Source: Drosophila persimilis (lineage: Eukaryota; Arthropoda; Insecta; Diptera; Drosophilidae). From it: a stretch of DNA of 64,000 nt. Location of the stretch: contig NW_020825336.1 in NCBI RefSeq assembly GCF_003286085.1, forward strand, positions 620,001-684,000, read 5' to 3'. Below, in pieces: positions 1 to 11,409 of this stretch. Every line of letters starts with the position of its first letter. Position 1 is the stretch's first letter. Both the position numbers and the translations under genes were made by a program. The notes beneath the pieces were generated by a model, which had not been told where the DNA came from, did not search any database, and worked only from the letters and a program-made list of their open reading frames with translations.

Positions 1-2099
1 AGAAGGAACCGACAGAACAGAAAATGTGCGTGTGAGCACGTCGCAATTTCGTGAATCTCAATCACAAGAGGTCTTAGGGTCTTGTTAAACATATTTCTGA
101 GAGTCAAACGGTATATTTGGCTGCTCCTAGCACCTACAATGTGGCTACACCAAGAGCTCAAAGAGCTTTCAACATTTTTCACTTCTGTAGGGCCCACTGA
201 AAGTTACTCGGCAAGTGGCTTGTGGCCAATTTTCGCAGGTAGCACAGGAGGCAAGAACCCCCCGCCCCCACCGCCAAGGGCCCATTTCCTTGCCTTTCTC
301 TGCTATTTACTTTGGCGGAGATCAAAGAGAAATGTGTAACTAAATTGCCAATTACATATAAAGCAAGAGAAACTGTCTCCCTCGCCATGAGCCCATAGGG
401 CGGGGCCTGCACCTGACAGGGCAGGAGGTGAAACAAAGGGCTGGCGGCGGTCCCTGTCCCCTTCCCCGTCCCCATCCCCGTCCCCATCCCCGTCAGACAT
501 TCACAATCCAATTGTGAATTCAATTTTGAAGTTGGCAACGCGGGGACAACAACATTTGCGACCGAAAATAAGGCATTTACCACGAGAAAGAAATAAAGAG
601 AGGGAGAGAGATGTAGCCACACATGATTGGGGGCCTTCTTTCGGTAGTCCAAGTTTCCAAGGCCTCTTAGATAAGGTGAGGCACATTTCTACTACTACTA
701 CTTATGGTGGGAGCCCTGCTCTCCTTGGAAGACCTCACCTCATATTACTACGTCGAATCCATCTCCGCTCTCTCTGGCATTCTCCTGCGGAGTACGAGGA
801 GTGTGTGCAAGGCGTAAAACGAATTTGTAGTAAATTCCTTCGCCGTTCCTTCTCTGCTCTCACCTCCCTCCGACTCCAACCGCCGCGGCGCTGATGCGTC
901 GTCATCTTGTGCGTTTTATTGGAGAGAAATTGAATTAGTGGCGGCGGCGGCGGTGGCGGTGGCGGTGGCGACGGCGGCAGCGGCGGGAACGGAAGCGGTT
1001 GCTAAGCAGGAAATTGCCTGAAATCAGGCGCACGTAAGCCCCACAGTGCTGTGCTGCCCCCGCTACCCACCCCCCCGAGCTGGCTTCCATTAAAGGCCGG
1101 CCGGACGGACCGTAACTGGAGTCATCGTCCTGGCCCTGGCACGCGTTGGCTTTATTGCTGCCGGAACTGCCGGAGTCTGGCCGTGCCCGGCGGCTTCATT
1201 TGCATGCGCGCCGACGTCCAGCCATCAGTAGCTCCTGGAAATGGCCCTCGTTCCCTGTTAATGCATTTCGCACTTAAGCGCTATAGTTTTCGCCATCAAA
1301 CTAATTAAAAGTTGCTTAAACAACGCGGAACTACTTCCCAGCAGATGGCTTCTCCGCGTACTGGCGGAGTTCTTGGCACTGGCGCTGGCGCTGGTCATTA
1401 GCTGATTTTGATTGACCCTCAACGCAAATCACCAAGAGTGCCGGGGCTGTCTCTATGGCTTCTGAAGGCTAAAAGTGGAAAATTAAAGTGCATTATATAT
1501 TATTTAATTGGAATTGCCCATTAGTCAAGGAAAGAATAGAGTGAAACGATCTCTGTGCCGTTTCAATGATCTATTTAATCGAATCAGAGGGGGTCTTATA
1601 GGGCTTTCCTTGTCCTCCTATGGATCCCAGACTAGGCATTAGCGTGTGTATGTATGGTGATGCATACTTGATGAACTATTATGCACGTGTGTACATCTTG
1701 CAGTACACACAAGCGAGTACGGGTATGTACACAGTCACTGAAGTGCAGTCGGGCGGCTTCTGGGTAGAAACGCAACTGGTGCGCACGGGAAACAAGCACG
1801 GCTGCAAGTAGCACGCGAAACGAAGCGTAAATGAATTTTTCATCCCTCCATTAAAACGTAAGTGCACATTTTCCGGCGCAGCGCACGAGACGCCCCGCCA
1901 TTAAGGCAAAGGAAGTGGCCCGCAGAGCCCCAAGATGGCGGGCTCCGGAGATTGTGAGGGCGGCTGAGTCTGAGTCTGAGCCTTGTAGCCACAGAAGCCC
2001 AACCCCAAGAAGCCCTTTTCCATATCCGATAGATACGTGCATGTATGTGTATGTGTAATAATCAATAACCGACTGTTGTTGGCTCTCTCTGTTCCGCAG
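1..2099 (+). other. Intron or upstream sequence of the CUB/LDLa gene
   Basis: No exon was recognised here. The segment ends in a clear splice acceptor (pyrimidine tract then CAG, 2097-2099), so it is probably intron of the CUB/LDLa gene. It holds a CCCCGT/CCCCAT hexamer run (about 453-494), a GGC/GGT trinucleotide run (about 937-985) and one copy of a recurring GTATATTT-containing motif (about 90-118). Open frames here show no protein-like conservation that I recognise. Confidence 0.45.
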
Positions 2100-5000
2100 A
2101 TTACATGCAGTCGCTGTGCAAGAATCACTTTCTGCAGCAGCTCTACCGTAAGATCGACGGAGCCGTACTCTGGTCGCAGAACGAGCGCAATCTGGACTGC
2201 ATCATCACGTTCCAGACGCACTCGGTGCTGCAGCGCTTCATGCTCCGCTTCGACATGCTCCAGCTGGACTGCAACGACCACCTGCTGGTCTACGACGGAG
2301 CCCATGCCGTCTCCACGCCCAAGGTAAGTCCCTCCGTGCCATCTCTTGATCCTTTTCAGCATAATTGAGTTGGGGGCCACCTGAATCCCGGCCAACCACG
2401 TCTCTGTGTCTGTTCTTTGGGGCAGGATACGGCTGATACGGCTACGTGTCCCACATTTTTATTAGCGAAAACGCTAATTTGCATATGCAAATCGAAAAAG
2501 GAAGCGGATCCCGCCATCTAAGCCCGTATTTGCATAGGTGGTGGGATCCTTTATTGCCTTTATTGATTTGCTCGGCAATAGCTTATCCCCGGCAATAGCT
2601 GATACCGTGTCCGACAAAAGTCTACCCATACCCTTCGGCAGGCGCTGCCCGATCCCCAATCAGACTTCTTTGAAGCCCCAAAAATGATCTGAACATCCCG
2701 AATGTGCCCATATATCGAAGACCGACTGTACACTGGTAATCACAGCGCATCCTGTGGAGGGGCAGGCCATCGATGGGAGTATGCAAATCGGTACACATGT
2801 GAGCTGCCTGCCGTCTGCCGTCTGCCGCCTGCTGCCATGTCAGGGAACAGTAATTGTGTATATCGAAGGGTGGAGTGGGCGTCTCTGTTTGCGCACAGTA
2901 GATTGAATTATTAGGAGCTGAACTGTAAAGCAGACAACTCAAATTGGAGCCGAGCAAACGTACGTACATATGTTCTGAGGCAGGTGCCAGTACGCCCCAG
3001 TAGGCCCCTTCGGGGAGTACTTAGTGTGCATCGAACCCTCGCCATGGGAGGCACTCGAGTATAAATATTTATTCTAATGCTTACACGTCGAAGCCATGGA
3101 TCCATATACATTCACAGGGAATTAGCAAATCAAATTTCATTCGTTGCACAGATAGAAACATATCTGTAGCCTCCGCCCGCCCGTTTCATGGCAGTTCTTA
3201 GGCGATTTCTTGTTGCCGGGCCAGGCATTCCCCGAATCAATTAAAGGGATACCTCCCTGGGGGGAGTAACGAGGGATTCCTGCATAGATACAAGATACAA
3301 GATACGAGTACACACTGTACGTACGTACGTACGTACGTTCGAGTGTATCAGAAATTGCATCACATGCCGATAGTTAAGGCCAATCATTGCTTAGTTTGCC
3401 ACAGCCGAAGGCCGTGGAGGGGACGGGGCCGGGGGTGGGTGGTGCGGCAAAGCACCACAATTTGCTGGCCAACTGTGAGTTGCACTGCTGCAGCCACCCA
3501 CCCGCCCACATGCACCCACATGCATCCCGGCCACAGCCACCGCATTATCCAGATCACGTTGATGCTTCTGACATTTTAGGTTCAATCCCTGTGGGGCTTC
3601 CGCTCTGCCAACATGGGATGCTCCACATACTCCAAACACACACACACACACACACAGGCACAGACAGTCGCACACAAAGGCATAATTTTGTCGCTGCAAC
3701 ATTTGCAATGATGACAGCCAGTAAAGGAGGGAGCGGAGGGAGGGGCGGGGCGGGGGGCTGCCGTTGCGGTTCCACGGCTCCACTGCGGCTGCAATGCGGC
3801 GAAGGCTGCAAGCTGCCAACTCCTCCTGCCCCTCCTTCTCCTTCTTCTCCTCCTTCTGCTGATGGCTCTCTGTGATTTTATCAGCAACAATTTCCATTTT
3901 TCATTCCCCCGCCCACACTGCATTATTTAATGCGGGGGTAGGGGGGGTCTGTGTGTGTGTGCAGCGTGAGGCAAGTAGGAAAGTGGCCACAAATAGAGCG
4001 CGCATAAGCCAAATCCTTTATTTGCCAAAAGGAAGCAGAGCAGCGATGGCGCCACTAAAAAATATGCATAAAAATGTTCAGCTAGAAAATTAGAATTAGC
4101 CCCGCCTCTCCCCTCCCCTCCCAGAGGAAACCTTGAAATTTATGGAAACAGAAGAAATTCCGCTGCGGAACGCCGGAACGCTCTGGCTGTCATTTTTTGT
4201 CGCCTCTCTCTGGCACGACCTCATTTTAGAGCGGCGCCAGCACTGGGCCACTGCCAAAGCTCTATGTCACCTGCCACCTGCCACATGCCCTGGCCCAGAC
4301 CCAGGCTCAGTCCCACTCCGAGGCCGGGTATACGAGGCATTCCGATTTGGGCTATCGGGGAGTCACATGAGGACCGTCACACTTTGAACTGAATCAAAAG
4401 CAGTGCCAGAGTAGAGGCTTTCGGATAGATCTGCATTACTGCAGCTCCACATCCGTGGTATGACGGACCCTCCAAGGTCTCTAAGCAAAGAGAACAAAGT
4501 CCATAAATTGTGGCATTGTTTGTGCCGGTTCAAAGACTCGAACCGCTGAAGTGAGTCGAAATTGCGGTCGAAACGGGCCCTTGGAGAGAGTTATGTATGT
4601 ATCTGACGGAGGGAGGAGCCAGCAGCCAGCGTCCTTAACGAGAACGTCAATATCGATGGCAACTGAATTAACTTTAATTATGAAAGCTGGGTACATACAT
4701 ATGACGGCAGGATGGGGCGATGGGGCGACGGGGGCGATGGGGCCTGGGAGCAGGAAGTCAACTGTGATTTGAGGCGTTGCTCCCTTTGGCCAAGCCAAAT
4801 AACGAAAGCTCATCGTAAATAAGTTAGGAGGCGAAGAGCCATAAAAGCGAAAGTATCGTAAAACCGCCCAGCCGATTTCCAACGAGAGAGCAGGGACAAC
4901 ACGGGACGAGTTCAACAGGCTCTGCCGCTCTTGATGGGTTTTTATGGGTTGGGCATGGGCATGGGCACGGGCAGGGGGGCCTGGAGGACTCGGTCTTAAA

Positions 5001-7346
5001 TCCAGACAAGGCCCGCATGCTCGTTCGACTTTATTGACAGAAGCTGAACCATTCGAAGGACCGAAGGGTCCTCATTGATGAGCGCTGTCAGGACGAGAGG
5101 AGCCTGACCACATAGAGGGAACTATGATTGCAGATACACATAGATATGAAATACTGCTTCCTCTGACGAATCGATGCCAGAGGAACGTCTCGGCCTCAAC
5201 CCCCAAATCTCGCCCTGGCCTTTTCCCATTTCAATAAGCATCCAAGCGGGGATCCACGAGTGTGTATACGTATATTTGTCAAGTGAGTTGTTTTGCAGTG
5301 CCCGTCCCCCGACAGATACCGACTGGTATCTGAAGGATGCAAAAGTTAAGAAGCAGTCGACCTGCGGTATTTTCCACCTAAGCAGCTTTCGTAAGTTTCC
5401 CCCCACCGCCCCCCGCACTGCCTGGGTGAATGGGTGAATGGGCAGGATTTATGAATTGGACTGCCACTCGAGTCACTCCTCGCCGGAGCCGGCGAAAGTG
5501 GCGAAAGTATGCAAATTTGCTGCTCGCCGGCCACAGCAAAGGCGGGCAGGACCCGTCCAGGACCGAAACCGAATACAATTTTGCGAACATGTAAATAGTT
5601 TTCGACAAAAGGAGTTGTCACCGCATCAGTGGGGTGGGGGGCGGGGGGGAAGCCGCAAAAATCCAAAATTAAAACGTTCCAGCACACACACACATGGCAG
5701 AGGGAGGCGGCCAGAGGGGGGCTGGGCGGGGCAGGGCGGGCGCAAAAAAAGCGGCGGAGAAAAGTTTACATTTTCGAGCTGCAACAAAATTAAAATATGG
5801 CACAAAGCGCGCCACGTCGAAGATGCAGGCTGCCACACCCCCGGACACCCCCGGACAGACCGAGACACCGACACACGAAGCAGAATCAGGACCAGAATCA
5901 GGACCAGGACCAGAACGTTGTGTCAAGAAAAGCAGCCACAGCAAAGCCTACAAACGTCTCCTGCGGTGGGTCGGGGGCGGCGGGGAGGCGGGGAGGCAGT
6001 TGATGAACCCTTGGTGGAACTTTCATGAGGCAAAAACCAACAACATTACAAATTTACACAGCAATGGAAAAGGGTGCGGGTGCGGGTGAAAGAAGCAGAC
6101 TACGTGACGCATACACGTGCCACAGGAGGTGGGGCTGGGGCTGGGGCTGGGGCTGGGGGAGCAGCCGTCATCATCATTTTGCACTCTGCGGCGTCGACGA
6201 TGAGGATGACGACGACGACGACGATAACGTGACCAAACCAACAGACGACAGTGGAAAAAGTTGCACAATTTCCAAAAAAACCTTCAATATTTAATTTAAA
6301 TATTAAGAGAGTATTTCTTCGGCACTTGATTGGCTGCAGCAGGAGCATGATAATATCGGGATTACCCTTTGCAGATCGACATCTCGTGCCGGAACACAAA
6401 GAACACCGTCAACGCGCTGCTGACGCGCACGAATTTCGTGACCCTGAAGTACGTGACCGACGGCTGGGGCACAGATGTGAACGGCTTCAAGCTGGTGATA
6501 ACATCGGTCAAGGATCCCAGTAAGTACAGATGGTCCGCGCCTGTGGCAGTCGGCAGTACCGCTTCGATTCCATCCCACTTTCAGAGCACACCTGCAAGGA
6601 CTTCACCTGCGCCACGCGCGAGTTCTGCATACATCCCGATCTGCTCTGCGACGGCGTCAATCACTGCGGAGACAACTCGGACGAATCGGTGCAGAACCTC
6701 TGCCAGAGTAAGTCGAATCCACGATACGTCCCTTCCATCCTTCCGTCCGGACCTCCAGCACGTTTCATTCACTCTTTGCAGGCGAGGCGAGCAGCACCGT
6801 GTTCGGAATGGACATGACCTGGTTCGTCCTCATCGTTGTCGGCGTCCTGCTCGTCCTGAGCGCGCTCATCGTGGCCGTGGCCATCTGCGTGTGTCGGCGC
6901 CAGGACGAGAATGCCTCCAACCAGAACACCGCTCTCCAGCGTAAGCAACCAAAGGGCATCGAAACGCCAGTGGGCACTAATCCTGTCGATTCCATCTTTG
7001 CAGTACACCACAATGCGGACACAAATGGGTCGTCGAAACATCTGCACTACCATGGCATTAGTGTCGGCGGTACGCTGACGAGGGAGCACACACAACTGCC
7101 ACCACAGTCGGGAAACTGGCATCACCCTGCGGGACCATCCGGGTACCACCGCATTCCACACAACTACTTGAAGATGGCCACCAAAGTCCGTCCCATTTGG
7201 TGCTTGGCAAATTCCGTCAATTAGGTCAAGATCTTTCACAAAACTCTGCCGGCCTCAGCCAGACGAACATTGCCGGCTCCGGCAATCACCAGAGCGCCAA
7301 TGCCGCCAATGCCGGTGCCGCCCAGAAGGACGAATGGTTCGTCTAG
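2100..7346 (+). CDS. CUB and LDL-receptor class A domain single-pass transmembrane protein (3' exons only)
   Basis: Exons read as 2100-2323, 6375-6519, 6585-6707, 6782-6940 and 7004 onward, with GT-AG borders and matching phases. The first two together form a CUB domain: a Cys near SLC, then LDC, CNDHLLVYDG, and DGWGTDVNGFKLVI at its end. The third is an LDLa module with six Cys and the Ca-binding CDGVNHCGDNSDE core. The fourth holds a 25-residue membrane helix (WFVLIVVGVLLVLSALIV...) followed by CVCRR, giving an extracellular N side and a cytoplasmic tail. The architecture resembles the Neto / LEV-10 / SOL family of receptor-clustering proteins, so a neuronal auxiliary role is possible but inferred. 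It may be the fly gene CG32432, which I could not verify. The N-terminus lies off the window. The direct frame stops at 7224, but a second frame running to 7346 and ending KDEWFV also looks coding. Confidence 0.8.
2324..6374 (+). other. 4-kb intron splitting the CUB domain
   Basis: The intron has donor AAG|GTAAGT and acceptor TTTGCAG|ATC. No internal gene was found. It contains an ACGT repeat (about 3317-3339), a CA repeat (about 3635-3656) and a GGGGCT repeat (about 6131-6159). The upstream exon ends in phase 0 and the downstream exon opens with ATC GAC ATC TCG TGC, so the reading frame is unambiguous. Confidence 0.65.
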
Positions 7347-7463
7347 GATCTGGCAACATCGTGGCACGAGGGCACTGTGAAGGAACGGAACCAATTTGAC
7401 TTGAGCACAATAATCTGTACTTGAATAAGTAAAATTATGGATATTTGCAGAGCATTAAATGAA

Positions 7464-7538
7464 GTGAGTACAAAAGCTGACAGGGATCCGAGAATGATAA
7501 TCTGATAATGATAACTGAACGTTTTCCTTCCATTGCAG
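7464..7538 (+). other. Probable 3' UTR intron
   Basis: Donor GAA|GTGAGTAC and acceptor CCATTGCAG bound 75 nt, a typical size for a fly intron. It starts 118 nt after the TAG at 7344-7346. It could instead be used by an isoform with another C-terminus. Confidence 0.4.
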
Positions 7539-9736
7539 GACTGTACGACTATACTTAACAACAAAACAATGTGGACATCACCGCGCAGGGTGTATTATTA
7601 AGAGATCTCTATGCGTACCCAAGCAGAATCTCGAAAGCGTTGGGCAGGTGGTCGGAGTACACACGGAGTACTCCGGCCACTCTGTCGGATAACCAATGCA
7701 ACTGTACATAGTTTATAAATACGAAAATATCATTTAAAGGATTAATATTACAAGCTGGCTAAAAACAGAGACACAGAACAGAGAACAGAGAACCCCATAT
7801 CCCTGAAACGTATAGGTCGAATAACTAGGGAGTCCTCGTCTTAATTTGTTGGCATTTATTTACTAGAATAATTGTACCATGCGATTGTACCATGTGCTCG
7901 TATCGTAAGAATAGACAACCATTACATTAGACTTCAATTATTGCTCTTTGATTATCGTCTTAGTTGGCATTGCGGGTTGCTGCGTTTAATGTATGTACAA
8001 AAGGACAAGAGTTCTTCAGTTTATCATCAGAGTCATAGTCAGAGGTAGAGTCAACAATCTTAAGCATTTAAACCAAACCGTAAGAAGTATTAAAGATCAA
8101 CGAAAACACTGTCATTGGAATACAACTTCCGCAAGCCTGGTATTTAAGGTGTTTTTACAACAAAAATTAAACAGCAAAATGGACACAAGAAGGACTCAAC
8201 AAAAACAAGGGATGTACATAGGTAGCCGACAATATACATACATACATACATCAATACTCGTAATTAACGAAAATGCATTAAGACATTGCAGAAACAGGAG
8301 GAGGATACTTCTTACTTGCTGTCCACCTGTCCACCTGTTCAACTTCATATCCCACTTCCATTTGTCCACACGAGAGCCGGAAACGACTCTGCAGACTTTC
8401 ACGAATCATCCAAGAACCGAAAAAAACAAACCCAATGCTAACGGATATATTCTGAGACATTAAGGACAATACAGTGAAAACTTTTGCTTTTGATACAACT
8501 CAATTGAGAACACAAGGGACATGCGAGTGCATTTGTAACCTACAGAAGAGTGTCCGAATCGAATACAATTTTCTACAATCAACCAGAGAACCAGAGGAAT
8601 TCTACACTAAATTAAACAAAATAAAACAAAAAAAAACAAAACAAAACAAAGTACATACACAGAGAGTTGAACATTTTGCTACAAAATCGAATGATAACGA
8701 TCATATACTTATACATATTGACGATGCAATGGAATGGAATGGAATGGAATAAAGCTCGAGAAAAACCAAAACTAAAATGCTTCAAAATGATTGTAGTACT
8801 TCCCGCCGTTAATATTTTTTTAATATATCATACATACTACAAATACAAACAAAAACTAATACAAAATACAAATACAAATCTAAATAATAATACTTATCCT
8901 AAGATCCGTACGTAAGAGCCCCTTTCCGCTGCTAGAATTTGTCTTTCAAAATATGTACTTCCATAGGCCGGCCAGTTAGCAAGCCCCCGAGTTCTTTATG
9001 GTTCTTCAATCTAATTTTCTGAAACACACAAAAACCACAACAACAAAACAACCAATCAAATTTGTTCGTTTGCTAATAGAGAAAATTCATCTAGAAATAT
9101 CCGAAAGTAAATGCTATTCCAGCGAGTACCGTACCACGACAAATCGGAGGGGATACGGGAATAAATGCGATTTTGTCAAATTAAATTAGTTTTGTACTTA
9201 GCAGTAATGAAGGCCCCTAAAGCTAAATTGAATACCTAGGCACCTAGGACTGCTAGGACTGCTAGGAATACTACCTAGGCATAATTTCCGCTGAAGGTAC
9301 CAGTTGATCAGTTATGTATCTTAACTCTCGTTTTGCCCGTGCGTCTTATATAAATCTATAATCGTAAATTATAGCAAAATGGTATTATGATAAATTGAAT
9401 TTTTAACCAAAATTATAAGCAAATTGTATTAGGCGTCAAATTTTAGAAACGAATAAAACCGAAACGAACAAGGTACATGTTGAATATGTATGTGTATGAG
9501 CTAGGACTACTTTCATTTCATATACGGAAACAAGTAAATCTAATAATAACCTAATGAGACGATAATAAGCGATACAACATTATAACTGAATAACCACAAA
9601 GCTATTTTATGCAATACAGGAAATATTGAATACAATACTGAATACCGAATACCGAATACTGAATACTGAATACTGAAAATTATGCGTCAAGTCAAGTAAA
9701 ATGTTTAGGCAAACGATTGTAATTGTATTGTAATAT

Positions 9737-9822
9737 CGTAACCGTAACCGTAACAGTAACAGTAATCGTAACCGTAATCGTAATCGTAATCGTAAACGTA
9801 ATCGTAATTGTAATCTTAATCG
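9737..9822 (+). repeat. Hexamer repeat GTAACC/GTAATC
   Basis: About fourteen imperfect units alternating GTAACC, GTAACA and GTAATC lie inside the AT-rich trailer. The string of leucine/arginine codons on the minus strand is a by-product of the repeat. Confidence 0.8.
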
Positions 9823-11040
9823 CATGCCTACTTCTCACTGGTGAAAATCGGCCTAGATCATATCGTTATCGTTCAGTACGGTGTCGGTGTCGTATATGAA
9901 GTGTAGTTAAAATATACATACAATACTATATGAAGCATAAATATATGTTAAATACAATTCAATCGGGTCGGACGGATTCAATGGCAGAATGGCAGTACCC
10001 ACAGTACCCACAGATCCACAGATCCACCCTTACATTTTGTGTATATTTACATGATGGGCAAATAGAGGATAGACGAGGATAGGAGGATAGAAGGATAGGG
10101 GTGCCCAGGGTGGTGGTGGTGGTGGTGAGAAGAGCTTTCGTTTCCCAATGTAAATGTTAAAATGTGTTAAAATTAAATTTTTTTACTGTCTACACTCTCT
10201 AACTCTCGAAAAGACTTTGCCGCAAATAGTCTTAACTTAAATTACTATACTATATGAATGTACACGTACACGTGTGTGTCTGTGCACATTAGGCATTAGC
10301 GACAGTATACATATGTATTCCCTCAACAAATGAACCAACAAAATTACCAATCATTACACACAACCATCCACAGAGAGGATACACACGAGTATTCATGTGT
10401 ATCTATGATTCTACCAGTTTCCCCCACGCTTTTAAGTTCGATTGACAAGGATAATCAGTTGTACTAACTTGCTTGGATTCTCGAAGAGTATTATATAGAG
10501 TAATAACTAGGTTCACATGCAAAATCACTGGCCATACAATTACAGAATAGGCCTCGTAGTGCAAATGTTAGCCGGACATATGGATATGGATCGAGGCGAC
10601 ACTCCACTAGGGAGTTTTTAGTTTCGTTATCGCACGCATCACCAGAACGAATGATGGATGGTCCGCAATTATTTGAGTGTACGAGGGAGTATGCTATTAG
10701 TTGAAATAAATATGATACGAGTACTACTATTAGTACTAGTACAGCAACAACAGGTGCAAGAGAAGGTCATTGAGAGAACATGCAATAGTATTCCGAAACG
10801 AATGAATATCTTGAGAGGTCGCGTAAAGTAATGCTTAGCTTTGTGTTAAATTGCTGTTGAATATAAATGTACTTGTACAATGATAATAATTATGATATGA
10901 TGGCATTAAACATACTGAAAACACACACAACAACAAGCAACAAGCAACCACACCCCAAACCAAACCACAACAATACAATAACAGCAGAAGCAAAAGCAAA
11001 AGCAAATGAACCCAAATCCAAATGAAACTAATTATAATGA

Positions 11041-11046
11041 AATAAA
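11041..11046 (+). other. Poly(A) signal AATAAA
   Basis: A canonical hexamer at the right end of the AT-rich trailer, before the sequence approaches the minus-strand VMP1 3' end. It is the most distal plausible cleavage signal for the CUB/LDLa transcript. Confidence 0.35.
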
Positions 11047-11337
11047 GAATATAAAACGTTAAAATGAAACGAGTTTCTCTTCTCCATACATAAGCTATAT
11101 CTTTGCATTTATAGATCTAAACGCAAATCGAGTCCAAAAGTCTTCGGCCCACTAAATCTGGGCACAAATGGTATGGATAGAGCTGTAGGCTTTAGACCCC
11201 AAATAGCTGTTGCAATTGGTTCCTAGTGCAATAGTCTTTGGTTATATTTAACAGATTTGTTTCCATATCCAAAGATCACAGACTTAAGGCTGTCAGTAGA
11301 GATAGGAGAGCTGTTCCACGAAACTGGATTCAATCCA

Positions 11338-11344
11338 GATTTAT
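11338..11344 (-). other. Poly(A) signal for the VMP1 homologue
   Basis: TTTATT on the + strand reads AATAAA on the minus strand about 65-70 nt beyond the VMP1 stop codon. It fits a very short 3' UTR. Confidence 0.4.
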
Positions 11345-11409
11345 TTTCTATTTCATTAAATAAACATATTCGGCTAACTCAGTCCAAGTGCTCGCATTCG
11401 GCGCTTCTT

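Larger units (their letters stand above)
7347..11065 (+). other. Long AT-rich 3' trailer of the CUB/LDLa gene
   Basis: This 3.7-kb stretch has no convincing coding frame and its base composition differs from its flanks, being much richer in A and T. It begins directly after the KDEWFV stop. A short intron fits at 7464-7538 (donor GAA|GTGAGT, acceptor TTGCAG). Pumilio-type TGTANATA words occur, for example near 7706 and 8213. The last good poly(A) signal, AATAAA at 11041-11046, is the likely end. It also holds a hexamer repeat at about 9737-9822. The alternative is a shorter UTR followed by intergenic DNA. Confidence 0.45.

Noticed and set aside
8786-8810. Resemblance to the bantam microRNA (TTCAAAATGATT)
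   Set aside because: Only a short partial match, with no hairpin arm. Bantam was considered because I recall it mapping to 61C in D. melanogaster, near CG13900.
9607-9825. Leu/Arg repeat frame on the minus strand
   Set aside because: Translated GTAACC/GTAATC hexamers in the AT-rich trailer.
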